Below, piece by piece: positions 1-6,289 of a stretch of DNA of 9,292 bases (the first letter of the stretch is position 1; the number at the start of each line of letters is the position of its first letter). Below the pieces are notes generated by a model. It had not been told where the DNA came from. It saw only the letters and a list, made by a program, of their open reading frames with translations, and ran no database searches. Both the position numbers and the translations under genes were made by a program. The stretch is from an uncultured Parabacteroides sp. (GTDB lineage: Bacteria; Bacteroidota; Bacteroidia; Bacteroidales; Tannerellaceae). Where the stretch lies: NCBI GenBank assembly GCA_947074335.1, contig CAMTPG010000082.1, positions 1-9,292 of the forward strand. Direction: 5' to 3'.

Positions 1-494
1 AGCTGACTGTCGAAAAAAATGAAGCTGTTAAAAAATATCAGCAGGCTTCATCAACAGCAACATCTTTGCGCAAAGAAAAAGAAAAACTTACCGAACGGGT
101 TAATATGGCCAGTCGTCTGGATGCAACGGGAATTACAGTTACTCCGGTTAACGGACGTGGTAAACCGGCCAAAGTGATTAAACGAATGGAACAGTTCGTT
201 ATCGATTTTCGCCTGGCTAAAAATATTACGGCTCCCGTAGGTGAAAAAACAATCTATGTACGCATCATGAAACCGGATGATGATATACTCTTAAAAAGCC
301 GCGGCGATGTTTTTCCCTTCGAAGGGAAAGAAATCAATTATTCCATGAAAAAGATTGTAGAATATGATGGTGAGGAATTACCGGTAACCATGTATTGGAA
401 TATTGAAGAGTTTTTATCGCCGGGAACTTATCGTGTGGATATTTTTGCTGATGGCAATCTGATTGGACGTAAAAACTTTACACTCGAAAAATAA
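1..494 (+). CDS. C-terminal part of a coiled-coil / beta-domain protein of unknown function (5' end outside window)
   Basis: The reading frame is open from the first complete codon (position 3) to the TAA at 492-494, giving 163 visible residues, so the gene starts upstream of the window. A TTG at 66 is not a believable start because the same charged, helical sequence continues in front of it. The first ~35 visible residues are rich in K, E and Q and look like the end of a coiled coil. The rest (about 45 to 163) looks like a beta-rich domain, with conserved-looking stretches such as KTIYVRIMKPDDD, INYSMKKIVEYDGEELPV and TYRVDIFADGNLIGRKNF, ending in a beta strand. I recall similar Bacteroidales proteins, often loosely labelled as SMC-like hypothetical proteins with an N-terminal membrane segment, but that part cannot be seen here. 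The stop overlaps the ATG of the Crp/Fnr gene by one base, so the two are probably co-transcribed and translationally coupled. The function is unknown; confidence is high that it is a real gene. Confidence 0.85.
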   Translation, partial: LTVEKNEAVKKYQQASSTATSLRKEKEKLTERVNMASRLDATGITVTPVNGRGKPAKVIKRMEQFVIDFRLAKNITAPVGEKTIYVRIMKPDDDILLKSRGDVFPFEGKEINYSMKKIVEYDGEELPVTMYWNIEEFLSPGTYRVDIFADGNLIGRKNFTLEK

Positions 495-1096
495 TGATTG
501 ATGCTGATTCTCCTTTCTATAAATTAATTCAGGATTTACCGGAAGCATTATCAGCAGACACAACTTTTTTGAATGAAATACATCAATATGCTGAGGTTAT
601 TTCAGTCAAAAAGGGCGATTATCTGGTTCGAACCGGCGAAATATGTCAGGATGGTTATTTTATCAACAAGGGATTATTTCTGAATCTGTATGTCAATAAT
701 CTGGGTAATGAATGTGTAATCGGTTTTGCTGCCGATACAATGTATCCTTTTCTTTCTTCTATCGGATATTTTACAAAACAGCCTTCGGATTTCGAAATTA
801 AGGCGATCGAATCCGGCGAATTACTCTGCTTTTCAAGAGATCATTTAGAAAGCCTTTCCCGTCGTTATACTGCCTTTTCCGAGTATTATCAGAATATTAT
901 GATGACTATTATTTATAAGCGTGATGTTTTGCTTGCCGTACGCTTATCTTCATCAGCCGAAGAATTTATACGCTATATGTATAGTCATTATGCCTGGCTG
1001 GTTAATCGTGTTCCTGATAAATATATTGCTCGTTACATGGGGATTAGCAACGCCTGGTATTGTAAATTAAAAAAGAAAATTCTTCCGCATATTTAA
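494..1096 (+). CDS. Crp/Fnr family transcriptional regulator
   Basis: This is a 200-residue cytoplasmic DNA-binding regulator. Residues ~25-115 form a cyclic-nucleotide-binding-type beta-roll (VKKGDYLVRTGEICQDGYFINKGLF, then GFAADTMYPF). Residues ~118-150 look like the long dimerisation helix. Residues ~174-198 (DKYIARYMGISNAWYCKLKKKI) form a C-terminal helix-turn-helix that matches the Bacteroidota form 'Q-YIAxYLGIxxxxLSRIRKK'. The residues of the cAMP phosphate-binding cassette of E. coli CRP (GE.R-A) are not seen, and there is no N-terminal cysteine cluster like that of Fnr, so the ligand is unknown and it may not bind cAMP. The ATG overlaps the preceding stop (TAATG), which fixes the start and suggests coupling. 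The next features downstream are a palindrome of Crp/Fnr geometry and a drug-efflux-type operon, so it may control that operon (inference). No clear terminator follows the gene. Confidence 0.9.
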   Translation: MIDADSPFYKLIQDLPEALSADTTFLNEIHQYAEVISVKKGDYLVRTGEICQDGYFINKGLFLNLYVNNLGNECVIGFAADTMYPFLSSIGYFTKQPSDFEIKAIESGELLCFSRDHLESLSRRYTAFSEYYQNIMMTIIYKRDVLLAVRLSSSAEEFIRYMYSHYAWLVNRVPDKYIARYMGISNAWYCKLKKKILPHI

Positions 1097-1182
1097 TTCT
1101 GACAACTACATCCTCTTTCTTTTTGTTTTATTTCAAATACTGATTTTTCCATCTTAATGATCAGATTTTCTGATTTGTCGTT

Positions 1183-1200
1183 AATTGAATTAATTCAATT
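1183..1200. promoter_or_regulatory. Candidate Crp/Fnr-type operator, perfect 18-bp palindrome
   Basis: AATTGAATTAATTCAATT is its own reverse complement over all 18 bases. It contains TTGA-N6-TCAA, the same half-site geometry as the Fnr site TTGAT-N4-ATCAA. Its centre (1191.5) lies about 33 bases before the centre of the -7 box at 1221-1228, and so about 40-41 bases upstream of the start expected from that box, which is the class II activator position. It covers the poorly conserved -33 region. That a Crp/Fnr protein binds here, and that it is the one encoded at 494-1096, is inference. Confidence 0.6.
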
Positions 1201-1220
1201 TTTAATTCAGGTTTAACATC

Positions 1221-1228
1221 TAATTTTG
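1221..1228 (+). promoter_or_regulatory. -7 box (TAnnTTTG) of the efflux operon promoter
   Basis: TAATTTTG matches the Bacteroidales sigma-ABfr -7 consensus TAnnTTTG exactly. The -33 region (about 1195-1203) has no good TTTG element, which fits a promoter that depends on an activator bound at the palindrome just upstream. Transcription would start near 1231-1233, giving a leader of about 43-45 bases before the ATG at 1276. This makes a GTG start at 1228 impossible for the downstream gene. Confidence 0.7.
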
Positions 1229-1275
1229 TGCCTGAATACTTATATTTGGAAAATAAAGGACTAATTATATTGGAA

Positions 1276-2667
1276 ATGAAACGAATTGTCATTGTATTAA
1301 CATTGCTTATTCCTGCTGTTTTTGCCAATTCACAGCATCAGGCACTGACTTTGGAAGATTGTCGTCAGCTTGCCATTCAGAATAATAAAGAACTTAAAGT
1401 TGCAAAAGAAAAAGTAAATGCTGCCGGGTATGAACAACAGGCTGCTTTTACCAAATATTTTCCTCAGGTATCAGCTACCGGAGGTTATATGTGGAATCAG
1501 AAAGATATTAATCTGTTTGATATGGATGCAGTAAGGGCTTCGGTAAACAGTTCTTTAGGATCTTTGTCACAGCTGCCTGCAGTAGGAAAGATTGTGGATA
1601 AGATAGACGAAGTGCAACATCTGGATATTAAAAATGTATGGGTGGCCGGTGTTTCACTGGTTCAACCTGTTTTTATGGGCGGTAAAATTGTAAATTATAA
1701 TCAAATTACGAAATATGCCCGCGAATTGGCTGAATCCATGAATAATCTGCAGCTTCAGGATGTTATTTATCAGACAGACGAAACCTATTGGCAGGTTATT
1801 TCGCTGGTAAACAAGAAAAAACTGGCCGATGCTTATGTTGATTTATTGCATAAATCAGATCATGATATTACTTTATTGATAGAAGAAGGATTTGCAACCG
1901 AAGCAGACGGTCTTTCCGTTAAAGTGAAATTAAATGAAGCAGAGATGGCTCAGACAAAAGTAAATAACGGATTAGCACTTACACGTATGTTGCTGGCTCA
2001 GATTTGCGGTTTAGATATTGAAGAACCTATGCTGTTGGCAGATGAGGAACTACGTTCGCTGCCTGATGCAAAACCAACATTGAATGCAGATATACATGAA
2101 GCCTTAATGACACGTGAAGAATTGAAAAGTCTGAATCTGGCGAAAGAAATTTATAAACGTAAAGAGAAAATAGTTTTGGCTGATATGTTACCGCATGTGG
2201 CATTAACTGCTAATTATCTGGCGCACAGTCCGAATGTTCAGCATGGTTTTAAAAATGAATTCAAAGGTATGTTGAATGTGGGTGTTATGATGCAGGTTCC
2301 TTTAACCGGTTGGTGGGACGGAACATACAAGCGTAATGCGGCACGAGCCGAGACGCGCATTCGCACTTTCGAGTGGGAACATGCCCGGGAAAAAGTAGAG
2401 TTGCAGGTAAATCAATCGGTTTATAAAGTAAATGAAGCCAATAAGAAATTGATTATGTGTACCCGTGATATGGAAAATGCCGAAGAGAATCTGCGTTGTG
2501 CCAATCTGGGTTTTGAAGAAGGTGTGATTCCTGCAATTAATTTAATGCAGGCACAGACAGCCTGGGTTCAGGCTCATTCCAATCTGATCGATGCTCAAAT
2601 CGATGCCAAATTATCTGAAGTTTATCTCAATAAAGCGATGGGTAAATTAACAGTAGATCAGTATTAA
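1276..2667 (+). CDS. TolC family outer membrane efflux channel
   Basis: This 463-residue protein is a TolC-like outer membrane factor that would form the trimeric beta-barrel and periplasmic alpha-tunnel of an export machine. The ATG at 1276 gives a good Sec signal peptide (MKRIVIVLTLLIPAVFA, cleavage near residue 17 or 20). The frame also allows a GTG at 1228, but this lies inside the -7 box and would add 16 residues that spoil the signal peptide. The mature protein shows the two OEP repeats: about 25-255, starting LTLEDCRQLAIQNNKELKVAKEKV, and about 272-455, including the C-terminal helix NLGFEEGVIPAINLMQAQTAWVQAHSNLIDAQIDAKLSEVYLNKAMG, typical of the family. Strand-like segments ending in a proline-glycine turn (VSLVQPVFMGG and MMQVPLTGWWDG) occur in both halves. 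It is the first gene of a four-gene operon with an adaptor and two ABC-2 permeases. The exported substrate cannot be deduced. Confidence 0.93.
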   Translation: MKRIVIVLTLLIPAVFANSQHQALTLEDCRQLAIQNNKELKVAKEKVNAAGYEQQAAFTKYFPQVSATGGYMWNQKDINLFDMDAVRASVNSSLGSLSQLPAVGKIVDKIDEVQHLDIKNVWVAGVSLVQPVFMGGKIVNYNQITKYARELAESMNNLQLQDVIYQTDETYWQVISLVNKKKLADAYVDLLHKSDHDITLLIEEGFATEADGLSVKVKLNEAEMAQTKVNNGLALTRMLLAQICGLDIEEPMLLADEELRSLPDAKPTLNADIHEALMTREELKSLNLAKEIYKRKEKIVLADMLPHVALTANYLAHSPNVQHGFKNEFKGMLNVGVMMQVPLTGWWDGTYKRNAARAETRIRTFEWEHAREKVELQVNQSVYKVNEANKKLIMCTRDMENAEENLRCANLGFEEGVIPAINLMQAQTAWVQAHSNLIDAQIDAKLSEVYLNKAMGKLTVDQY

Positions 2668-2694
2668 TAAGTATAATGAATAAATCAAAATAAA

Positions 2695-3702
2695 ATGGAT
2701 AACAATAAGAAATTTTCGATTAGTAATATGATCCTGGCATTTATTGCCTTTTTAGTAGTGATCGGATTAGTTGCATTAGCCGGATTCTTTTTATTAACAC
2801 CGCCTGATGAAGTGATTATGGGACAGGCAGAAGCTACGCAGGTTCGTATTTCCAGTAAAGTACCGGGTCGTATTGAGGCTTTTCGTTATGGCGAAGGTGA
2901 TCAGGTGAAAGCCGGTGATACATTGGTAATTCTGGATACACCCGAAGTAAATGCCAAGCTGCAACAGGCAGAAGCAGCACAAAAAGCGGCTCAGGCTCAA
3001 AGTGAAAAAGCACAAAAAGGAGCCCGTTCACAAGAAATTACAGCCGCTTACGAAATGTGGCAGAAAGCACAGGCCGGATTGGAGATTGCTAAGAAATCAT
3101 ATGATCGCGTTCAGAATTTATTCGAAAAAGGAGTAATGACAGCTCAAAAGCGTGATGAAGCCGAAGCCAATTATAAAGCAATGGAAGCGACCGAAAAAGC
3201 AGCTAAATCTCAATATGATATGGCCGTAGATGGTGCCCGTAGCGAAGATAAAGCAGCAGCAGCAGCTTTAGTACAACAAGCCGGAGGTGCAGTTGCCGAA
3301 GTAAATTCTTATATAAAAGAATCCATTTTAACTTCACCAATTAATGGTGAAATAACAGAACGCTTCCCGCAATTAGGCGAATTGGTGGGAACAGGCGCTC
3401 CAATCATGAATATTTCTGATCTGAATGATATGTGGGTAACATTTAGTATACATGAAGATATTCTGAAAGATATCAAAGTAGGTTCTGTCATCGAAGGTTT
3501 TATTCCGGCTTTAGGTAATGAAGAGGTAAAGATGAAAGTTTATTATATGAAAGATATGGGAACTTATGCTGCCTGGAAAGCCACGAAAATGAACGGACAA
3601 TACGATACCAAAACATTCGAAGTACGTGCCCGTCCCGAACAACCTGTTCAGGATTTACGTCCCGGCATGTCTGTGATCTTAAAAATAAAGAATAAGAGAT
3701 AA
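2695..3702 (+). CDS. HlyD family periplasmic adaptor (membrane fusion protein)
   Basis: This 335-residue adaptor would link inner-membrane permeases to the TolC-type channel. There is one N-terminal membrane anchor at residues ~12-34 (MILAFIAFLVVIGLVALAGFFLL) and no lipobox. Next come the first lipoyl half (~45-82, RISSKVPGRIEAFRYGEGDQVKAGDTLVILD), a long alpha-helical hairpin rich in A, Q, K and E (~83-206), the second lipoyl half (~210-240, ILTSPINGEITERFPQLGELVGTGAPI) and a beta-barrel domain (~245-335, ending LRPGMSVILKIK). The hairpin carries two GARSxE motifs (about residues 109 and 180), resembling the GARPEE motifs of YbhG-like adaptors of ABC exporters. The gene begins 27 bases after the TolC gene and ends 6 bases before the first permease gene, so all are in one operon. 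The ATG at 2695 follows an A-rich stretch without a strong Shine-Dalgarno. Confidence 0.92.
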   Translation: MDNNKKFSISNMILAFIAFLVVIGLVALAGFFLLTPPDEVIMGQAEATQVRISSKVPGRIEAFRYGEGDQVKAGDTLVILDTPEVNAKLQQAEAAQKAAQAQSEKAQKGARSQEITAAYEMWQKAQAGLEIAKKSYDRVQNLFEKGVMTAQKRDEAEANYKAMEATEKAAKSQYDMAVDGARSEDKAAAAALVQQAGGAVAEVNSYIKESILTSPINGEITERFPQLGELVGTGAPIMNISDLNDMWVTFSIHEDILKDIKVGSVIEGFIPALGNEEVKMKVYYMKDMGTYAAWKATKMNGQYDTKTFEVRARPEQPVQDLRPGMSVILKIKNKR

Positions 3703-3708
3703 TACGCA

Positions 3709-4887
3709 ATGAATAAGAACAGCTGGTTACATAATATCGGAGTAATTGCCAGGCGGGAGATGTCGCGACTTGCCCATCAGCCGGTTTATTTCTTTTGCAT
3801 GATTTTTGCTCCCATATTTAGTATGGTATTTTTTCTGACACTGATGTCAGATGGATTACCTACGAATTTACCGATCGCGGTGGTCGATCAGGATAATTCG
3901 GCTAACTCCAGAAAGATTATTCGTCAGCTTGATGCTTTTGAACAATCTAAAGTAGTATTAACTACTACATCTTTCGAAGAAGCACGCAAAGAGGTTCAGA
4001 AAGGAAATCTGTACGGAATATTTCTGATTCCAAGAGATTTTGGAACAGATGCAGCATCCGGACGGCAACCGAAACTTTCGTTTTATACAAACTCAACCTA
4101 TCTGGTTGCCTCTTCGTTGTTGTTTCGTGATATGAAAACAATGTCGGTATTGGCCGGTGCCTCGGTTGGTTTGCAAACCGGTAAAGCCCGCGGGTTAACG
4201 GATGATCAGATAATGGCGCAGTTACAACCCATACAGATAGATACGCATATCATCGGAAATCCCTGGCTTAATTATTCGGTTTATCTTAATAATACAATAT
4301 TGCCGGGCATTATTCAATTGTTGATTTTTCTGGTCACGGTTTATAGTATCGGAACCGAATTGAAATACGGAACATCACGCGAATGGCTTGGGTTAGGAAA
4401 TCAATCCATAACAGTTAGTCTGTTGGGTAAACTGTTACCGCAAACCATTATATTTATGCTTATATCTGTTTTGTGTGCTGTTTCGCTGTATGGATTTAGC
4501 GATTTTCCGCTAAACAGCGGCTGGGGTCCGATGTTATCGGCACTTTTCTTGTTAGTCATAGCTTCTCAGGCTGTCGGCGTTTTTATGATCGGAATTATTC
4601 CGACTCTGCGAATGGGATTAAGTACGGCCAGTTTATTTGGCATGGTCTCTTTTTCGATTGTCGGATTTTCATTCCCGGTATTAGCCATGTCGCCAGCCAT
4701 GCAGGGCTTATCTTACCTGTTTCCGTTGCGTCATTATTTCCTGATTTATGTGGATCAGGCATTAAACGGAAGGGCATTACATTATAGTATAGATCAATAT
4801 TTATGGCTGGCTGCATTTCTGATTTTACCTTTTATAGTGGGTAAACATTTGAAAAATGCCATGTTACATTTTAAATATATTCCTTAA
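3709..4887 (+). CDS. ABC-2 type exporter permease, first subunit
   Basis: This 392-residue inner-membrane protein has the ABC-2 layout: an N-terminal amphipathic stretch (GVIARREMSRL), TM1 at ~27-46, a large extracytoplasmic domain at ~47-195 starting with LPIAVVDQDNS, then five TM segments at about 196-215, 236-262, 274-297, 303-327 and 363-378. The C-terminal stretch SFPVLAMSPAMQGLSYLFPLRHYF is the typical ABC-2 signature. Such subunits (YbhS, YbhR and YhhJ in E. coli) form the membrane pore of drug or lipid exporters and need a separate nucleotide-binding protein. No Walker A or B motif occurs in this protein. It starts 6 bases after the adaptor gene and is followed 11 bases later by a second, diverged permease, so the two probably form a heterodimer. 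The substrate is unknown. Confidence 0.9.
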   Translation: MNKNSWLHNIGVIARREMSRLAHQPVYFFCMIFAPIFSMVFFLTLMSDGLPTNLPIAVVDQDNSANSRKIIRQLDAFEQSKVVLTTTSFEEARKEVQKGNLYGIFLIPRDFGTDAASGRQPKLSFYTNSTYLVASSLLFRDMKTMSVLAGASVGLQTGKARGLTDDQIMAQLQPIQIDTHIIGNPWLNYSVYLNNTILPGIIQLLIFLVTVYSIGTELKYGTSREWLGLGNQSITVSLLGKLLPQTIIFMLISVLCAVSLYGFSDFPLNSGWGPMLSALFLLVIASQAVGVFMIGIIPTLRMGLSTASLFGMVSFSIVGFSFPVLAMSPAMQGLSYLFPLRHYFLIYVDQALNGRALHYSIDQYLWLAAFLILPFIVGKHLKNAMLHFKYIP

Positions 4888-4892
4888 GGAAG
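4886..4892 (+). promoter_or_regulatory. Ribosome binding site of the second permease gene
   Basis: AAGGAAG lies 6 bases before the ATG at 4899 and overlaps the stop codon (4885-4887) of the preceding permease. A recognisable Shine-Dalgarno is unusual next to the other starts in this window, which lack one. It supports 4899 as the start and suggests coupled translation of the two permeases. Confidence 0.55.
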
Positions 4893-4898
4893 AAAGAG

Positions 4899-6170
4899 AT
4901 GAAAAAAGAACATCGTCTGCATTATATAATTAAAGAAGGGATTCTGGATTCATTCTATATCTGGAAAGAAGAGATTCGCAATGTATTTAAAGATAAAGGT
5001 GTAATTATCTTTTTCTTTTTAGTTCCTTTTTTGTATCCGATTCTCTATTCATTTATGTATAATAATGAAATTGTACATGATGCAAAAATGGTTGTGGTGG
5101 ATCAATCAGATACCTATTTAAGTCGCGATTTTATCCGGCGTATGAATGCATCTTCGGATGTTAAAATTGTAGGTGTTTGCCCGGATATGGAGGCGGCAAA
5201 GAAGATGGTGGATAATAAAGAAGCTTATGCCATTTTATATTTCCCTACAGATTTCAGTAAAGATCTCAATACGGGAAAACGAACTACAGTTTCTTTATAT
5301 ACGGATATGAGCAGTTTGTTATTTTATAAAGCCTTTTTAATGACGGCAACCACTGTTTCATTAGAGATAGGAAATGAAGTTCGTCTGCACAATCATCCGA
5401 ATACAACTGATAAACAGGACGAAATATTGATTGAGCCTGTACCTTATGAAGCCATAACCATGTTCAATACACAGACCGGGTTTGGCAGTTTTCTGGTTCC
5501 TGCAATTCTCATTTTGATTATTCAGCAAACACTGATATTAGGTATTTGTATGCTGGGAGGAACAACGCGCGAGAAAAATCGTTTTCATACACTGGTGCCT
5601 GTAAGCCGGCATTTCAGCGGTACTTTGCGTATTGTATTTGGTAAGTCTCTGGCTTATATATTAATCTATGTAATTGTTTGTTTATGGGAATTTGCCGCTG
5701 TACCAAAAATATTTGGTTTTCCGATGGTGGGGCATCCTGTAACAGTCATTTTGTTTTTATTGCCCTATCTTTTTGCCTGCATTTTCTTTTCTATGACTAT
5801 GTCAGGATTTATGAAAACAAGAGAAGCTCCGATGATGATTTTCGTCTTTACCTCGGTTATGCTCGTATTTATTTCAGGTGTTTCATGGCCCAAAGAGGCA
5901 ATTCCTCCGTTTTGGCGTGCTGTAGGTTATATTTTCCCTTCAACTGCCGGCATACAGGGTTTCATTCGCATCAATACATCCGGTGCTTTATTGCATGATG
6001 TAATTCATGAATATCATACCCTTTGGATTCAAGCCGGTTTTTATTTTGTTACAGCCTGTATTATCTATCGTTATCAGATTTTACGCAGTCGTAAACTGAT
6101 TATCGAACAATACGAATATATGAAGAATAAACAAAATAAACGTTTGAATCCCGAGATACATCCCGAATAA
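4899..6170 (+). CDS. ABC-2 type exporter permease, second subunit
   Basis: This 423-residue inner-membrane protein has the same architecture as the preceding permease but low sequence similarity to it. TM1 is at ~34-52 (VIIFFFLVPFLYPILYSFM), followed by a large outer domain (~53-195) that again begins with a VVVDQSDTYLSR strand. Five TM segments follow, near 197-218, 250-267, 280-302, 311-330 and 376-392. The region WPKEAIPPFWRAVGYIFPSTAGIQGFIRI (about 330-358) is the characteristic ABC-2 stretch before the last membrane helix. There is no nucleotide-binding motif. The C-terminus (~393-423) is a basic, hydrophilic cytoplasmic tail. It is the last gene of the operon; a strong terminator lies about 45 bases after its stop. 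Together with the upstream gene it would make the heterodimeric pore. The ATPase partner is not encoded here. Confidence 0.9.
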   Translation: MKKEHRLHYIIKEGILDSFYIWKEEIRNVFKDKGVIIFFFLVPFLYPILYSFMYNNEIVHDAKMVVVDQSDTYLSRDFIRRMNASSDVKIVGVCPDMEAAKKMVDNKEAYAILYFPTDFSKDLNTGKRTTVSLYTDMSSLLFYKAFLMTATTVSLEIGNEVRLHNHPNTTDKQDEILIEPVPYEAITMFNTQTGFGSFLVPAILILIIQQTLILGICMLGGTTREKNRFHTLVPVSRHFSGTLRIVFGKSLAYILIYVIVCLWEFAAVPKIFGFPMVGHPVTVILFLLPYLFACIFFSMTMSGFMKTREAPMMIFVFTSVMLVFISGVSWPKEAIPPFWRAVGYIFPSTAGIQGFIRINTSGALLHDVIHEYHTLWIQAGFYFVTACIIYRYQILRSRKLIIEQYEYMKNKQNKRLNPEIHPE

Positions 6171-6214
6171 GACACATTTGTTTTATAAGCAAATATAGTT
6201 AGCTTCAATCCCTT

Positions 6215-6254
6215 AGATAGTTAGTTCCCGGTTTAGAACTAACTATCTTTTTTT
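6215..6254 (+). terminator. Rho-independent terminator of the efflux operon
   Basis: A perfect 13-bp stem (AGATAGTTAGTTC at 6215-6227, GAACTAACTATCT at 6236-6248) encloses an 8-base loop and runs into seven T residues (6248-6254). It lies 45 bases after the stop of the second permease. On the minus strand the hairpin has no T-run behind it, so it acts mainly on plus-strand transcripts, although it sits just beyond the end of the converging lipoprotein gene. Confidence 0.92.
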
Positions 6255-6289
6255 ACAGGGAATTGTATAAATAATAATCTTTTTCCTGT

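Noticed and set aside
66..68. TTG as the start of the first gene
   Set aside because: The frame is open to the window edge with a helical charged sequence that continues across this codon, so the gene is cut by the window rather than starting here.
1160..1174. Short hairpin ATCAGA-TTT-TCTGAT after the Crp/Fnr gene as a terminator
   Set aside because: The stem is only 6 bp, mostly A-T, and is followed by TTGTCG rather than a T-run. At most it is a weak structure or a minor regulatory repeat.
1228..1275. GTG start for the TolC gene, adding 16 residues
   Set aside because: The GTG begins on the last base of the TAATTTTG promoter box, upstream of the expected transcript start, and the added residues would precede an otherwise normal signal peptide starting at 1276.
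6255..6289. ACAGG/CCTGT inverted repeat as a terminator for the minus-strand lipoprotein gene
   Set aside because: On the minus strand only 5 bp pair before an A-C mismatch, the loop is long, and the stem is followed by A residues, not T.
6171..6289. Search for a small RNA or attachment site in the gap after the efflux operon
   Set aside because: The gap is explained by the terminator at 6215-6254, and no promoter box, tRNA fragment or flanking direct repeat of notable length is seen.
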